A stretch of 64,000 bases of DNA from Yponomeuta sedellus (GCA_934045075.1 OW203729.1:7783816-7847815), one strand, 5' to 3'; shown: positions 41,872 to 53,759, counted from the stretch's first letter. Notes: generated by a model from the letters alone, not told the origin. A program made the numbers and translations.

Positions 41872-44613
41872 TATCGTTATCTGTCCGACTTGGTAGACGA
41901 ACTCTGTTATGACGATGCTAAGCCTATGTTGTTGATAGGCACTGATAACTGGCATGTGACGCTCCCCAAGGCTGTTCGCCGTGGGTCTCGTTGTCAGCCG
42001 GCAGCTGCCCAAACACCCTTGGGGTGGGTTTTATTCGGCTACATGTCGCATAGGCCCAACGTAGAAGCATCCGTCAATCACATCTCCATGGCCGATGGTG
42101 AATCTTCGCTAGACGTCCTTGTCAAAGATTACTTTAAACTGGATTCTATCGGAATTACAAAGGTTAATCATCGTAGTGCCAATGACGAACGTGCTTTATG
42201 GATTCTAGAGGATACAACCAAGCGCTTAGATTCAGGTAGATTCGAAACCGGACTATTATGGCGCGATAATATTTCTTTTGTCCCCGAGAGCCGGGAGCTA
42301 GCTTTAGCCCGCTTTACTAGTCTCGAGCGTAAAATGGATAAAGATAGCTCTTATGCAGACGCTTACAAACAAAACATACACGGTATGATTAATAAAGGCT
42401 ATGCCGAGTTATGTGAAGGACCACCTTTAGGCCCTATGCCGTGGTACCTTCCTCATTTTGGAGTGGTACATCCACACAAAAAGAAACTGCGAGTAGTTCA
42501 CGACGCAGCAGCAAAGTGCGCTGGGGTGAGCCTCAACTCACTTCTCTTAACTGGTCCTGACCTCCTTCAGCCGTTGCTTTCTATAGCTATGCGATTTAGG
42601 GAGCGTTTGGTTGCTTTAACAGGAGACATCCGGGAAATGTTTCCTCAAATCAAGATTAGACCTGAGGATCGAGATTCTCAGCGCTTCCTGTGGAGAGATA
42701 ACCCTGACCTGCCACTGCAAGAATATCGTATGTCTTCAATGATTTTTGGAGCAGTATCCAGTCCATGTACCGCGCTTTGGGTTAAGAACAAGAATGCCGG
42801 TCAATTTCTCCAAGAATACCCCGATGCTGTTCGATCCATCATTGAAGACCATTATATGGACGATTTCTTGGGCAGTTTCGACAGTGATGAAGAGGCGGCC
42901 AAGGCAGCCTCTGATATTTTGATGATTCATAGAGTGGCCTGTTTCGAAATGAGGTCTTGGGTCTCTAATCGCAAGGAGGCACTGGCTTCTATTCCTTTAG
43001 ATTTACAAGCAACTGATGTGACTGAAGTGAGTTTAGGCCCCACTTCCCCTTCGCAAGTACGTGTGCTAGGCATTACTTGGAGCGTAAATGACGATAAGCT
43101 TTATTTTATAAAGTCTTTACCAGAGCTTCCCACAAAGTTTTCTAAGCGCTCCGTGTTATCTTTGTTGATGTCAATTTATGACCCCTTAGGGTTTTTAACC
43201 CCTATTATAATGAAAGGCCGTGTGCTATTCCAGAAAACATGGAATTTAGGAATTGATTGGGATAAGAGTTTACCTGAGATAGCGGTAGAGAATTGGAAAA
43301 AATGGTTTCTCGAAATTCAAAATTTTGCTAACAGCTCTATTCCTCGATGTTATTTGGACACCACCAGTCCCATCAAAAATGTTCAATTGCATTTATTTGC
43401 TGATGCCAGTGAGCGAGCTTACGCTTGTGTTGCCTTTTGGCGTTTTACTTACGAAGACGACAGCGTAAGCTTGTCTCTCATTGGGGGAAAGGGTCGCCTA
43501 GCACCCCTTAAACCTGTATCAATCCCTAGATTGGAATTACAAGCGGGCCTTATCGCGGCTCGTTATAGTGTTTATATAACAGACGCACATACACGAAAAC
43601 CTAATTTGACCTTTTACTGGACGGACTCTCTTACAGTTCTAAAGTGGCTGCGTAGCGACGCTTGTATGTTTAAAGCCTTCGTTTCGTTTCGTGTAGGAGA
43701 GATTGTTGAAACCACAAATGTTCACGATTGGAGATATGTTCCTACAGGTTTAAACATTGCCGACGACGCTACTCGGGACAACGGGGAGTTGTTCTCATTG
43801 CGTTCACGTTGGTTTACTGGCCCAACTTTTCTTCTGCTACCTGAAAACCAGTGGCCCAGTGAACCAAAATGCAATGTTCCTCCAGTCGCGGAAGAAATGA
43901 AAAAACTTTCCGATGCGAATGGAGCTTTAGTCGGTTACACGACACAACTGCCAACCCTGTCACCGGTTGTCGCCAACCATCAGCGGTTTGGCAGCTGGTT
44001 GCGCCTTGTTAGGGCAACCGCTCGCGTACATCAATCCGCTTGCGTATTTCGATCGCTGTTATCGCAAAATTCTAATCGATCTTTTTGGTCTAATTCTTTA
44101 CGCGATCATTCCCATTTACCTTTGCTTAATGTTACAGATCTCAACGTTGCCGAGATCCACTTATTCAGACAGTCACAACTAGATTTGTTCCCTGATGAAC
44201 TTATTCGCGTTCAAGCAGCACGCCCCGTCTCGAACGATAGTAGACTTAAGAACATTTCACTTTTGTATGGAGCGGACAGGCTTCTTCGGCTATCCGGACG
44301 CACCGCTGCCACGACGGCTATTGATACGCACCCGATTGTGCTTGACGGCAAACACCCAATCATCGGACTGCTAATAAATTCATACCACGTCAAGTTTGCG
44401 CATGGGAACAACGAGCTAGTGGTGAACGAGTTGCGCCAGAGATACTTTATTCTTGGCCTAAGACCGGCCGTCCGAAGAGCTTCTCGGAGATGCCAAATCT
44501 GCCAGAACCGGAAGACCAAACCTGTTATCCCACCAACAGGTGACTTGCCAGAGGCCAGGTTAGCGCATCATGAACGACCCTTTACCCACGTTGGTCTAGA
44601 TTACTTCGGGCCT
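41872..44613 (+). pseudogene. pol: BEL/Pao pol: RT, RNase H and N-terminal integrase
   Basis: An uninterrupted frame of about 914 codons. Reverse transcriptase: LRVVHDAAAKC (near 42490), ALTGDIREMFPQIKI (first catalytic Asp, near 42620), SMIFGAVSSPCTAL and HYMDDFLGS (YMDD at 42853-42864). Connection: LLSIYDPLGFLTPI-like block near 43160. RNase H: LHLFADASERAYACVAFW (Asp), PRLELQAGL (Glu), FYWTDSLTVL (Asp), DDATRDN. Integrase zinc domain: YHVKFAHGN (His, His) and CQICQNRK (Cys, Cys), then HVGLDYFGP with the first Asp of the DDE core. The frame is broken immediately after this by the nested insertion. Catalytic residues of RT and RNase H look intact, so this part died recently. Confidence 0.93.
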
Positions 44614-45144
44614 TGTAACGGACCAAGCTCCGTACAAGTGCTCACGATCGTTGATATAATTCTAAATTGTGATATGTGCGAGGTTTACCTACAAGAAATA
44701 GTTTTCGCTTATGTATATAAACCCTGTAAAACAATTCGTTTGCGCGGTGTGTGCGCGCAGCTTTGTTGTTCGCGTCATTCTGGCGCCAATGAAAGATCAC
44801 ACCACCCAACCGTGCGTAAGGTACTGCTGAGTAATAACCAACAACGATGACATTCGTTTAGGAAGCCGAACTATTGTTTTACGTGTCAGTCACTGGTCGA
44901 TAAAAAGGGGCAAGAGCGAGACCATAATTTTCTATTCCGGCAAATTTTGACAATTAGGGCGCTAAACACACGAATTTAGAGTTCAAAATTCATTGGTTGA
45001 GTTATGGAAAATATGGGGGTAGGAGTTTATAAAAAGGCTGTAGGCACGGGACTCTGGAACATTTTTGCACTAAAAATAGAACAGTAATCACGTCTAATAC
45101 GCTCGTAGGCAAATTCGGCATATTGTTCGAATTTATTAGATTTA

Positions 45145-45416
45145 GGGAGTTTCGTTTGCGTTTAAATACGAAAATAGGAAAGTGGCTTTGGATTTGTGAC
45201 CTAACATCACCTGTGGGCATTGCGTCCCAGTCTATCAGCTCTGGTGTGAAGTCTCAGGTTTAGAGTTGCCTTCAGAGCTAGGGAGTTTCGTTTGCGTTTA
45301 AATAGGAAAATAGGAAAGTGGCTTTGGATTTGTGACCTAACATCACCTGTGGGCATTGCGTCCCAGTCTATCAGCTCTGGTGTGAAGTCTCAGGTTTGGA
45401 GTTGCCTTCGATGCTA
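45145..45416. repeat. Two 136-bp tandem repeats inside the insertion
   Basis: GGGAGTTTCGTTTGCGTTTA starts at 45145 and again at 45281; both units run to CATCACCTGTGGGCATTGCG and GGTGTGAAGTCTCAGG with only a few changes. Confidence 0.9.
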
Positions 45417-47479
45417 AAAAAAATAGTTTCAAAAGTAAAAATGATAAAGTAGTTCCTTATAATTTAGCTAGAAAGTTTCCGCGTAAAATAGGGCCTTAGT
45501 GATTAGGTTAGCTTCCGCGAAATAAATTGTGAACTAATCCTTTTTCTCCACAGTACTACGTTTATGGGGAAATAAATGTGTGCAAAAGAATACTCTCGGT
45601 GGCAAAGGTATGTTAGTGATGATCCGTGTGGCTAGCCTTTGTCAAATTACTATGGCTCGGCGTGGGCATACGAGGTTATCAATAGCATGCTTGCGTCATA
45701 ACTTTCAGAGGTTTTGCATCATATTTAATTCCGCTTATTACTTTCGCTTAATTTCACTAGCTAGTGATATTTGAGTTTTAGTATACAAACGTGTGAATTT
45801 AGAGCGAATTCACTTGGGTGGCTTAAGAAGTTTAAATTAACGGACTAAGAAACCCAACATCTAGCTCTGCTTACTATGTTACGGCTGAATCTGAGTCTGC
45901 TTTGGTTGAAAGGTTTAAAGAATCCCTTCACCGGAGGCGCTCCCAATTTAAGTTACTTTGTGAAATAATTTTCCTGTGTAATTTCATAATTAATTATCTA
46001 ATTGAGATAATTTAATATTAATTATCTTATTTGAAAATTGGGATTTAAAGCTTCTTGTGAATGTGGTGTTAGATCTCCTTCCACTAGCATTTGTGGTATA
46101 GCAATTTTCCCCCTGCTATTTCCCTGTGTGACAGACGATTCCAGCCCTCTGGCACTTTGCACCCATAAAATATATATGTATTATATTCCGAATATTCTTA
46201 CCTTGTAAGTGGTACCGAACCCATAAACCACTTACGCATACACATCCTAGGCTACACACTCTGGCCGGCCAGAAAGTCTGAAAGCTAACCGTGTCAAGTC
46301 ACCAAGTGATTTGAAACAGTCTGGTTTTCCGGAGATAGGGAGGATAGCGATAGGTAATAGCTGTGACTAGGGAAGCACCATAGGCACTCACACATACATA
46401 ATTAAAAGTAAATGGGGTTTGCTTTGTTAAAACAATTTGATGGGTGGTTAAATTCATTGGCTTACTGGTTTGGGAATATTAGGAAGGCTTCCCCTTTTCT
46501 TTCAGGGTATCCAGAGTTGTATGATGAGTAAGTATTTCCCCGACTCCCTACCTATGCGATCATTATGCGTCCATTAGGATCATTTAAAATTGAGAAATAA
46601 GTGAATTGGTGTCTCAACAATGTTTTCTAGTGAAGCGTTTAAATTTTGTTGATAAAAGCGTTACGTTTTGTCTCATTTCACTTAGGGTTACGTAGGTAGA
46701 CCTTCGAAATTATCTCTAATCTCTGATTACTCCTAGGAACGTAAATTTAAAATATTTGCAGTAAAAACGTAAACTAAATCATAAAAGTAATTAAGTGTCT
46801 GATTATCTCTTTTGGAAGGCAGGCGGGATGATATCCCGTTTAAGTTTTTAAATTCATGTTGAAATTACTGTCATTGTAATAAAACTCAAGGTCTTCGTTC
46901 ACCCCCTACGGGACCAACATTATTCAAGATCTACTAAACTTATTGGTTGCAATATCTATCAATATTCTACGTCTCTGGTTATTAGTCAATATTATTATTG
47001 TAAAAGTAAGTGTAACCTAACAATGTCATTTCAATCAAACTAAGGAATAGGCTTAAAACGTTACGGTAAATAATCATAATATAAGTACCTATTTAACTCT
47101 TGTTGTTCGGCTCATTAAACTGTTGCGAAGAAGTAGAAACGTTCGTGTAGTTAGGTACCTACGTACTTTTCTCCTGACCGAAGTCATGTTATATTATTAG
47201 ATGTTATGCTATTGAATAGGAACGCATGGGCTGAAATCAATATGGGGTGTTTAAAATATAGGGTGATAAAATACGGAAATATGTTGTATGTTAAGTCATA
47301 ATATGCAATAGAATAGGAGCGTACGGAAAATAGGGTCTAAATAGGATGCCCATCATATAGGGCGATCAAATTACGAATTTTTATTCTCAATGAAAAGACG
47401 TTATGGGACGTTAGCGAGTAGTTAGAAGCCACTATAGGCTTTTAATAGTAAAGCTTATATTTGTAGTATTTGTATTGGC

Positions 47480-48215
47480 TTAATTCTTGGCATTATCTCA
47501 TGGTTGCGTGGGTTCGGCTGAGATGTTTCAGTTTGGTAAGCTTCGATGAAGTTGTTCCAAAGTACTTTGTGCATTTTTCTACCTCTCTCACACTCTTCTG
47601 CCAATGCATTGTACTACTGAACATCCCTTTGCCGTTTCTTACGTTAATTGTGTGTAATGACTTGGGTCTTAAGACTTTTACACCTAATTATGCTGATTGT
47701 GCGTTTATTATATTTATTTCCTTCTGACGACTTGTGCTTTGGTATCATTTCATAGTTGCGTTGGTTTGGCCGGACTGTTTCAGTGTTGGTAGGCTTCGAT
47801 GAAGTCTTTCCCAACGTACTTTGTGCATTTGGTTACCTACCTCTCTTTCAACATCTTCTGCCAATGCATTGTACTGCTGAATGTCTTTTTGCCAATTCCA
47901 GCGTTAGTTGTGTGTGATGCTTAAGGCATAGACCTAGTTAGGTTATTATATTTATTTTGGGAATACGTACAGATTTTATCGTTAGTATTTTCTTTAGTTG
48001 ATTGATTTTTCCTTTAGTGGCATTTCATGGTTGCGTGAGTTTGGCCAGATTGTTTCAGTGTTGGTAAGCTTCGGTGAAGTCTTTTCCAACGTACTTTGTG
48101 CATTTGGTTACCTACCTACCTCTCTCACTTTCGTCGACTGCCAATGCATTGTACTGCTGAACGTCGCTTTGCCAATTCTCGCGTAATTATGTATGTCTAC
48201 TTGAGGAATAGACTC
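47480..48215. repeat. Three diverged 270-bp tandem repeats inside the insertion
   Basis: TGCCAATGCATTGTACT occurs at 47599, 47869 and 48139, an exact 270-bp pitch. Each unit also has TTTCATGGTTGCGT or similar, GTTTCAGT.TTGGTA and AAGTACTTTGTGCATTT or ACGTACTTTGTGCATTT. Units differ by several percent, and the reading frames across them do not agree, so they do not appear to code. Confidence 0.85.
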
Positions 48216-48947
48216 GGGATAATGAATCACTGTACCTATTCTTATTTCTAGTCTGTCATAGTTTATTATTTATAAGTATATATTAACAGTATAACGTAGT
48301 GGTGGCCATACCCCATCCAGGGCGGATATAATTAGCACTATCGACTAGTAGATAACCGAGTATTGTACTCATCTCATATTAATCCATTCTTATCTACATA
48401 GTCGGCTAATAATGTCTGTCTTAACCGGCCTTTTTGGTAGGGGACGTTATACTATAACACTCACGTGTTTGCTGTATGACATTTGGTTTATTTGGTACTT
48501 TTATATTTTATTTATTTAGAAGTAGTTTTGTAAGAGTTACATATTTCATCCTAGTTTTATTTCTTTCAACTTAATTTCAGCTTAACCTATTATCTATTTA
48601 ATTTATTCTAAATCATATCTTGCTTTCGCTTATTTCATTCGCTTGATTGCTGTTTTCATTTATATTTATTTGCTTTAAGCTAACCTTTGGTTCCTGTTCA
48701 TTAATCTAAATTCTGCTTTTGTATTTAGACGGATCTCTTACACACTCTCGTTACTCAATCTCATATCCTAAAAGAGCTTAGGTTACTAATACGTTCACAA
48801 CGAAGGGTTCTCATTAGACTAGACGATCACAGTTGGCCATTAGTGTTTTGCATCATAGCTTCTTTTAGCAGGTTAATTATTATTGCACGTATTTTCTTCT
48901 TAAGTGGATTAAAGTCTTTAAGTACTCGGGGTGGGGTGTTACAGCCT

Positions 48948-49778
48948 TTAAACGTTACAATATGCAGGCGGACCGCTAAGAGGTGGATTGCACTTTTTAC
49001 CTGCATGACAGTTCGAGCCATTCATATTGAGATCGTGGAGAACCTCACTTCAGACTCTGCCCTGATGGCATTACGACGGTTTATTGCAAGGAGAGGCTGC
49101 CCATCGCACATTTATTCAGACAATGGAACATCATTTGTTGGCACAACTAAGATTCTCCCAGAGCTATTCAATTTTTGTGCGAATGAAAAGTTTGAGTGGC
49201 ACTTCACGCCGCCGTCTGCACCGTTTATGGGTGGATGTTGGGAGCGTATGGTGCGATCGGTCAAGAACGCTCTTTCGGTGACACTGAAGGACCGAACTCT
49301 GAGGGAGGAGGTCCTACACACTCTTCTTTTGGAGGCGGAGTGTGTCGTGAACTCTAGACCGCTCACGCACGTACCAGTCGACGACGAGTCGGACCATGCA
49401 ATCACACCTTTTTCATTCCTCATTGGAAGTTCCAGCGGTGGCCCTCAGTTGAAACTGTTAGAAGATGCAGACCTGTACGGATGCGCAAATTGGAGAAAGG
49501 CGCAGAGGCTTGCCGACCACTTCTGGCAGCGTTTTGTCAAAGAATACCTGCCACAGCTCATCCCACGCAAGGAGATAGCGAAATCAAGGCAGCTGAAGAT
49601 TGGCGATCTGGTGCTTATAGCTGATGGGACTCTGCCTAGGAGCTGTTGGCCTCGTGGCCGAATAGCTGCAACCTATCCGGGCAAAGATAATATTGTCCGA
49701 GTCGTAGATGTTGCTACAACGGGAGGTGTGCTGCGTCGTCCCTCGCGCAAGGTAGCGTTGCTGGTCGCCGGCCAATAG
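48948..49778 (+). pseudogene. pol: BEL/Pao integrase core and C-terminal domain
   Basis: Continuation of pol after the insertion, in frame with the upstream part. It holds RWIALFTCMTVRAIHIEIV, IYSDNGTSFVG (second catalytic Asp, near 49115), FMGGCWERMVRSVKNAL (catalytic Glu, near 49240), then ECVVNSRPLTHV and a DUF5641-like tail with LKIGDLVLIADGTLPRSCWP and GRIAATYPGKDNIVRVVDV. It ends with stop at 49776-49778, about 30 bp before the 3' LTR. The integrase inserts the cDNA into the genome; here the first Asp is 4.3 kb upstream, so the protein cannot be made. Confidence 0.92.
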
Positions 49779-49808
49779 GTATTTGGTGCTTCACACCGTC
49801 GGGGGCCA

Positions 49809-49968
49809 TGTTGGCGACCGACACCGCCTTCTTTCTCTTTGGTTTTAGTTTAAATTCAAATATCGGTCAAATTCTAGTGTTCTAAAACAATTGTAAATAT
49901 TTTCAGTGACAAAGTAAACGTGGTACATACAAGAGCTCTCGGTATTTCATTTTTCGTCATCTTTTTCA
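49809..49968 (+). repeat. BEL/Pao 3' LTR
   Basis: 160 bp, one base different from the 5' LTR. CGTCGGGGGCCA just upstream is the likely polypurine-tract region. Confidence 0.95.
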
Positions 49969-50024
49969 AGTTCAGTTTCTTTCCGATCGCAGCCAAGGTA
50001 TATTCTAAAAGCTAACAGAGTGTA

Positions 50025-50125
50025 CAGCGACTTAACGTTGATGAAGCGAAAGAGCTTTGTTAATTTCGTAAAATTGCAACCCTGGTCTCTGCCTACCCCA
50101 ACGGATATAGGCGTGAGATTATGTA
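50025..50125 (+). repeat. GTGCATGC-family LINE 3' end, diverged
   Basis: GTTGATGAAGCGAAAGAGCT, CCTGGTCTCTGCCTACCCCA, GATATAGGCGTGAGATTATG. Family of 2755-2905. Confidence 0.65.
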
Positions 50126-50129
50126 TCAG

Positions 50130-51760
50130 TAATGTCACAGTTTACCCCAGATTTGTATGGAGCGTATTTGTACCACGTGACTAAAATTACTTTACGACTA
50201 GTACTCTAGGTGACTAAAATTGCATGGCGTTTCCTGTGAGACTAAGTTTTTTTTTTGCAAGTTCTCCCAATACTCAATATTGAACACCAGATGTTTCGTT
50301 TTTCCTAAAAAAATAAACATAAAATAATTACAGTACAATTGGCTTAGCAGCAATTGCTTAAAGTAATTTATTCCGGACAACAGACGTTGGAAGGTTGCTG
50401 AAGGAAATGTGAGACAGATAATTGGTGTAAATATGAATATTGATAACACATACTTATAGTTAATAATGATATACTTACATCACACCAGGACATATTTAAC
50501 AATTACATACAGCAATTATAAACATACATAAAGTTACATTATTAAAATAAAGTTTTACAAGAGGACAATATAATAGAATAGTATAGAAATCGTTTATTAC
50601 CAAAACACACAACAATTAACAAAAATAGTATCAACAGACAATCAACATTGTTTTGTTTAGACTGCGTCTAATCATTTTGGTAAAAGGAGAGAGCCTAGCT
50701 AACATGTTGGTTACCACTAAGTTAACGTACGTAGTTACCAACGCTGGTTTTCAGCACTCCCCGGCTCTATGGTTGTAATTTAGGGAGTTAAAGCAGATAG
50801 ATGTTAGCACAATATTAAATTATAAAATAGGTTAAGTTAAAAAACAAGTAATATGTAAGTATTAATCAAATCAAAAATTGCTTCCTTTGTGTTACTTAAG
50901 AGAGCTTTTAATAAAAATTAACGTTTTGCTCTAAAGAAGTCCGCAATCCTGTATTACCTACAATACTCAATTTTTATAAATAAGACTTGTAAAAGTGAAA
51001 ACCCCGCCATACTGTCTCAGTGAGGTTGGGTTGATGATAAAAAAAGACATACTTGCATTAAGCAAAACCGTAACATTTTTTTTAATAATTTGATTGAAAG
51101 ATGCAGATCATACACCTTGCATATAAAGATAGCACTCTACTTGTACGTTACTGGTTTACTAATTTAGATGAGACTAATATTGGCCATTATATTATTGTTG
51201 TTTCGAAATATAAAGGATTATCAAGCCCAAATCTAAAGCTCAGTTCAATCAGCAAAAAAGTGGACCAAATGTTCAGTCTGATTCGCATGAAATATGCCAC
51301 TCAAAATACTATCAACCTGGAGTATTTGTTTATTTAATTTTTATATGGTCGTATATAAAAATTAAAGAAATAAGTACTAAGTAATAAGTAAAATAAATAC
51401 TCAAATAAAAAAGATCTCTTATGAAAAATTCTGACTAGAATTGCATGTTACTTTATAACCTCGAGTTGGCAACCGCGCGCTTCTGCTACATAAAGCTGTA
51501 CCGAGTTAATTAGATGCTATTCTAATCTCCCTACTTCAACCACCTAATTATTCTTAACAAACTGTTACAACCCGAGATCAGATATCGGAGACATCTCGGC
51601 CACAATTCAACGTTACCAAGTCAGAAAATATCTTCACCGCAATTTACCTACATACAACTTATTTTAATGAGCATAAACAGAGGCATTACACAATCTGAAA
51701 ATTCGCACAAAGCTCCGTCATAAAAACTAGCACATACACAATAAAAAAAACTAAACTAAA
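50130..51760. other. Mostly unassigned AT-rich sequence
   Basis: A minus-strand LINE-end-like stretch lies near 50300-50430 (TACAGTACAATTGGCTTAGC, TTATTCCGGACAACAG). A plus-strand frame at 51101-51337 (78 residues) has no recognisable domain. Nothing else seen. Confidence 0.35.
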
Positions 51761-51764
51761 TTAA

Positions 51765-51975
51765 TCAAAAATACCGCCCCGGGACACACCCGACCCAAAA
51801 GTTCCCATGACGCTAGCAGCATTACCTCGTTGCACCGCCAGGGAGATCCTTTGCATCAGGTATGCCCTGGAACGAAAGTCATACCCCCGACTCCTCAGGC
51901 GCACCCGATGTCCCGAATAAAAAGTTTTCCCTCATCCCCGTCCCACGGCCAGTGGGACGAACAAAATTACAATTT
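51765..51975 (-). pseudogene. LINE-like ORF fragment, diverged
   Basis: ACCGCCCCGGGACACACCCG, GTTCCCATGACGCTAGCAGC, GATCCTTTGCATCAGGTATG and GTCCCACGGCCAGTGGGACG parallel the minus-strand fragment at 13117-13320, with internal stops. Confidence 0.45.
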
Positions 51976-52079
51976 ATTTATCACGAAACATTATTTCGAA
52001 CTTTTAATAGACTGCTAAATTATGACAGTAGACATTTCGACGAAAGATTAAATGGGTCAATGTGTGTGTTCAAGTGACG

Positions 52080-52764
52080 GACATGATGCTGTCTTTATTT
52101 TGTTGACTGAAAAAACTGTGTCAAATGTGGAAATGCCATTAGGTGTAAAATAAAGTTACGTAAATGTTTTTTTTCTTTCATAAAATGCTGCAAACTTACG
52201 AGCCGTCCTATCACAATATATTTCCTATCCTATCTAGTCCTATATTTGTTTACTTTTGTCGGAATTACATATTATTCAATGACATTGTCTGGCTTACCTG
52301 ACATATACCTAACTATGAGTAGGTCCTATGAAATACGTTATGAATATTTCAGCAATACTTTCTTGACGCCTCTACTTTTTTTTATTTTTCATGTTATAGC
52401 GTTATGAAAGCAACATGTAAAATTATCGCATCTGACTTCAGTGGCACTGAAGTAAAAAGTAGGTATTTAACATTCAGTACCGTATAAACGTTCACCAAAT
52501 AGGTTCACCCTTCAACAAAATGTAGGTTCATATCCAAAGCTCTTACACTAAAATGTTATTGTAAGTACGGGTGGCTTTCTTAGTACAGTAAAGGTTTGGC
52601 ACTATATGCTTGTAAGATAAGTAAGTACAACAATATCAGGAGATTAGTAAACTTGACAGCAGCTCAAACTTTACAGTTTTAGTATGAGACTTTATGAGTA
52701 AACTGCACGTATACAATTGACGTGCTGTCGTTTATACATACTCGTAGTTATTAACCACTTAATT
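52080..52764. other. Downstream flank of the membrane-protein gene
   Basis: AT-rich, no repeat recognised. I see no convincing minus-strand AATAAA within the first 300 bp below the stop codon. Confidence 0.3.
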
Positions 52765-53655
52765 TTACGGTACGTAAGACGAGTATCCTAAAACTGTTGT
52801 TTCATTCAAAGGCGCCTCCTCTTTCCTATCCACCTTCTTCCTGCAAAAACACTGACAACAAATGGTAATGGCAACAACCGTAGCCAATAGCACTGGTAAC
52901 CAGATATAGACCGGCACTCCAGAGGGCTTCAAAGTCTCCGCATATCGCTCCAACAACACGCAGGGAACCTTGCTCCTTTCTTTCTTCATCGTCGAATTGT
53001 GCCAGAGAACGCACTCTTGCTCTGACGTCACTTCCAGCGACTCGCCAGTGGCATTGATATAGTTGTGAACATCGATCTGCGGAGACGTTATGTCTAGTTG
53101 ATTCAATTGAGGTCCGTCAGGCTCGGCGGCCGCGCGCTCAAGAAAAGTCGACATCATAAAGCACGGCACTGGGGTCTCCTCAAAATGCTTGCTATCGACA
53201 ACTTGCATCGAACACTCGTCTGCGACAGATTGTTTATGATAGTAGTGGTTGTATGGAGTGCTGTGGCTGGAGGCTCTACCTAAGTTGTAGAGGGCGAGGC
53301 CTGTGAGTAGGTCTCCATATCGGCTCCCGGACTCCCTGTACTTGTAGACGTAGGTTGGCAACGGGGCATGGTAGACGGGGTAGGCGACAGGTGACGCACA
53401 GTGTCGACACATATAATTAATATTCTGAGGCGGGTGGTAGCTGAAGTGCGCATGTCGCGCGCTAATATGGTAGTTCGTTCCGCTGTTTCTACTGAAATGA
53501 CTCTTGGATCCGCCCGTTCTTCCGAAGCTTCGGCCGCCGCTTCTACCGCCACTTCGGCCGCCGCCACGTCCTCCGCCACGTCCTCCGGCTCTTGCATAGA
53601 TGTATGGTAACCATAGTAACACAATACACGGTAAAATGGTGCTGTAAACCCGCAT
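52765..53655 (-). CDS. Arg/Gly-rich secreted or type I membrane glycoprotein, single exon
   Basis: 296 residues from ATG at 53655; an in-frame ATG at 53757 would add 34 residues, but the downstream one begins a clear signal peptide (MRVYSTILPCIVLLWLPYIY, then ARA). Residues 24-50 are an Arg/Gly repeat (GGRGGGRGGGRSGGRSGGRS). A Tyr/His-rich region with C-R-H-C (83-86) follows, a short hydrophobic stretch YGDLLTGLALYNLG (113-126), Cys 148, 165, 215 and 232, sequons NAT (201) and NST (220), and one transmembrane helix (about 249-266) with Cys-rich juxtamembrane CCQCFCRKK and a 24-residue cytoplasmic tail. GC content is far above the flanks, as for a real gene. I do not recognise the family. The plan resembles prion/Shadoo proteins (signal, basic Gly-rich repeat, hydrophobic patch, glycosylated C-terminal domain), but that may be convergence. 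Confidence 0.75.
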   Translation of the reverse strand: MRVYSTILPCIVLLWLPYIYARAGGRGGGRGGGRSGGRSGGRSFGRTGGSKSHFSRNSGTNYHISARHAHFSYHPPQNINYMCRHCASPVAYPVYHAPLPTYVYKYRESGSRYGDLLTGLALYNLGRASSHSTPYNHYYHKQSVADECSMQVVDSKHFEETPVPCFMMSTFLERAAAEPDGPQLNQLDITSPQIDVHNYINATGESLEVTSEQECVLWHNSTMKKERSKVPCVLLERYAETLKPSGVPVYIWLPVLLATVVAITICCQCFCRKKVDRKEEAPLNETTVLGYSSYVP

Positions 53656-53759
53656 AGTGTAGCTGCGAGGGCGGGGCGCGACTGGCTGCGTGGCGGAGAT
53701 GAGACGGGACGCAGACTTGGCGGCGCCATGCCGACCCCATCGACTGCTTACTAACATAG

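Larger units (their letters stand above)
44614..48943. mobile_element. 4.33-kb non-coding insertion inside the BEL integrase
   Basis: The ends are TGTAAC (44614) and GTTACA (48938-48943), flanked by the 4-bp duplication GCCT (44610-44613, 48944-48947). Taking out the insert and one GCCT rejoins the integrase in frame, which confirms the boundaries. Near the left end are TATGTATATAAACCC (a TATA-like site) and TGGCGCC at 44781, which resembles a gypsy-type primer-binding site, but I find no matching right LTR. Nothing longer than about 85 codons is open and no domain is seen. TGT...ACA ends and a 4-bp duplication fit an LTR-derived non-coding element or a Ginger-type non-autonomous transposon; I cannot choose between them. 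Confidence 0.75.
39407..49973 (+). mobile_element. BEL/Pao LTR retrotransposon, inactive, with nested insertion
   Basis: The 5-bp target duplication AGTTC (39407-39411, 49969-49973) encloses 160-bp LTRs and a gag-protease-RT-RNaseH-integrase body of about 6.2 kb once the nested 4.33-kb insertion (44614-48943) is set aside. Domain order and the DUF1759-like gag, DDGS protease and DUF5641-like C-terminus are those of BEL/Pao, not gypsy or copia. The LTRs differ at one base, so the insertion is recent, yet the coding part has two frameshifts, one stop and a split integrase. No envelope-like frame is present. Confidence 0.93.

Noticed and set aside
44614..44850. C-terminal extension of the long pol frame
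   Set aside because: It is read-through into the nested insertion; no similarity to integrase and the true continuation is at 48948.
48843..48947. Apparent start of the downstream integrase frame
   Set aside because: The ATG and first 35 codons lie in the insertion; integrase similarity starts only at the restored junction.
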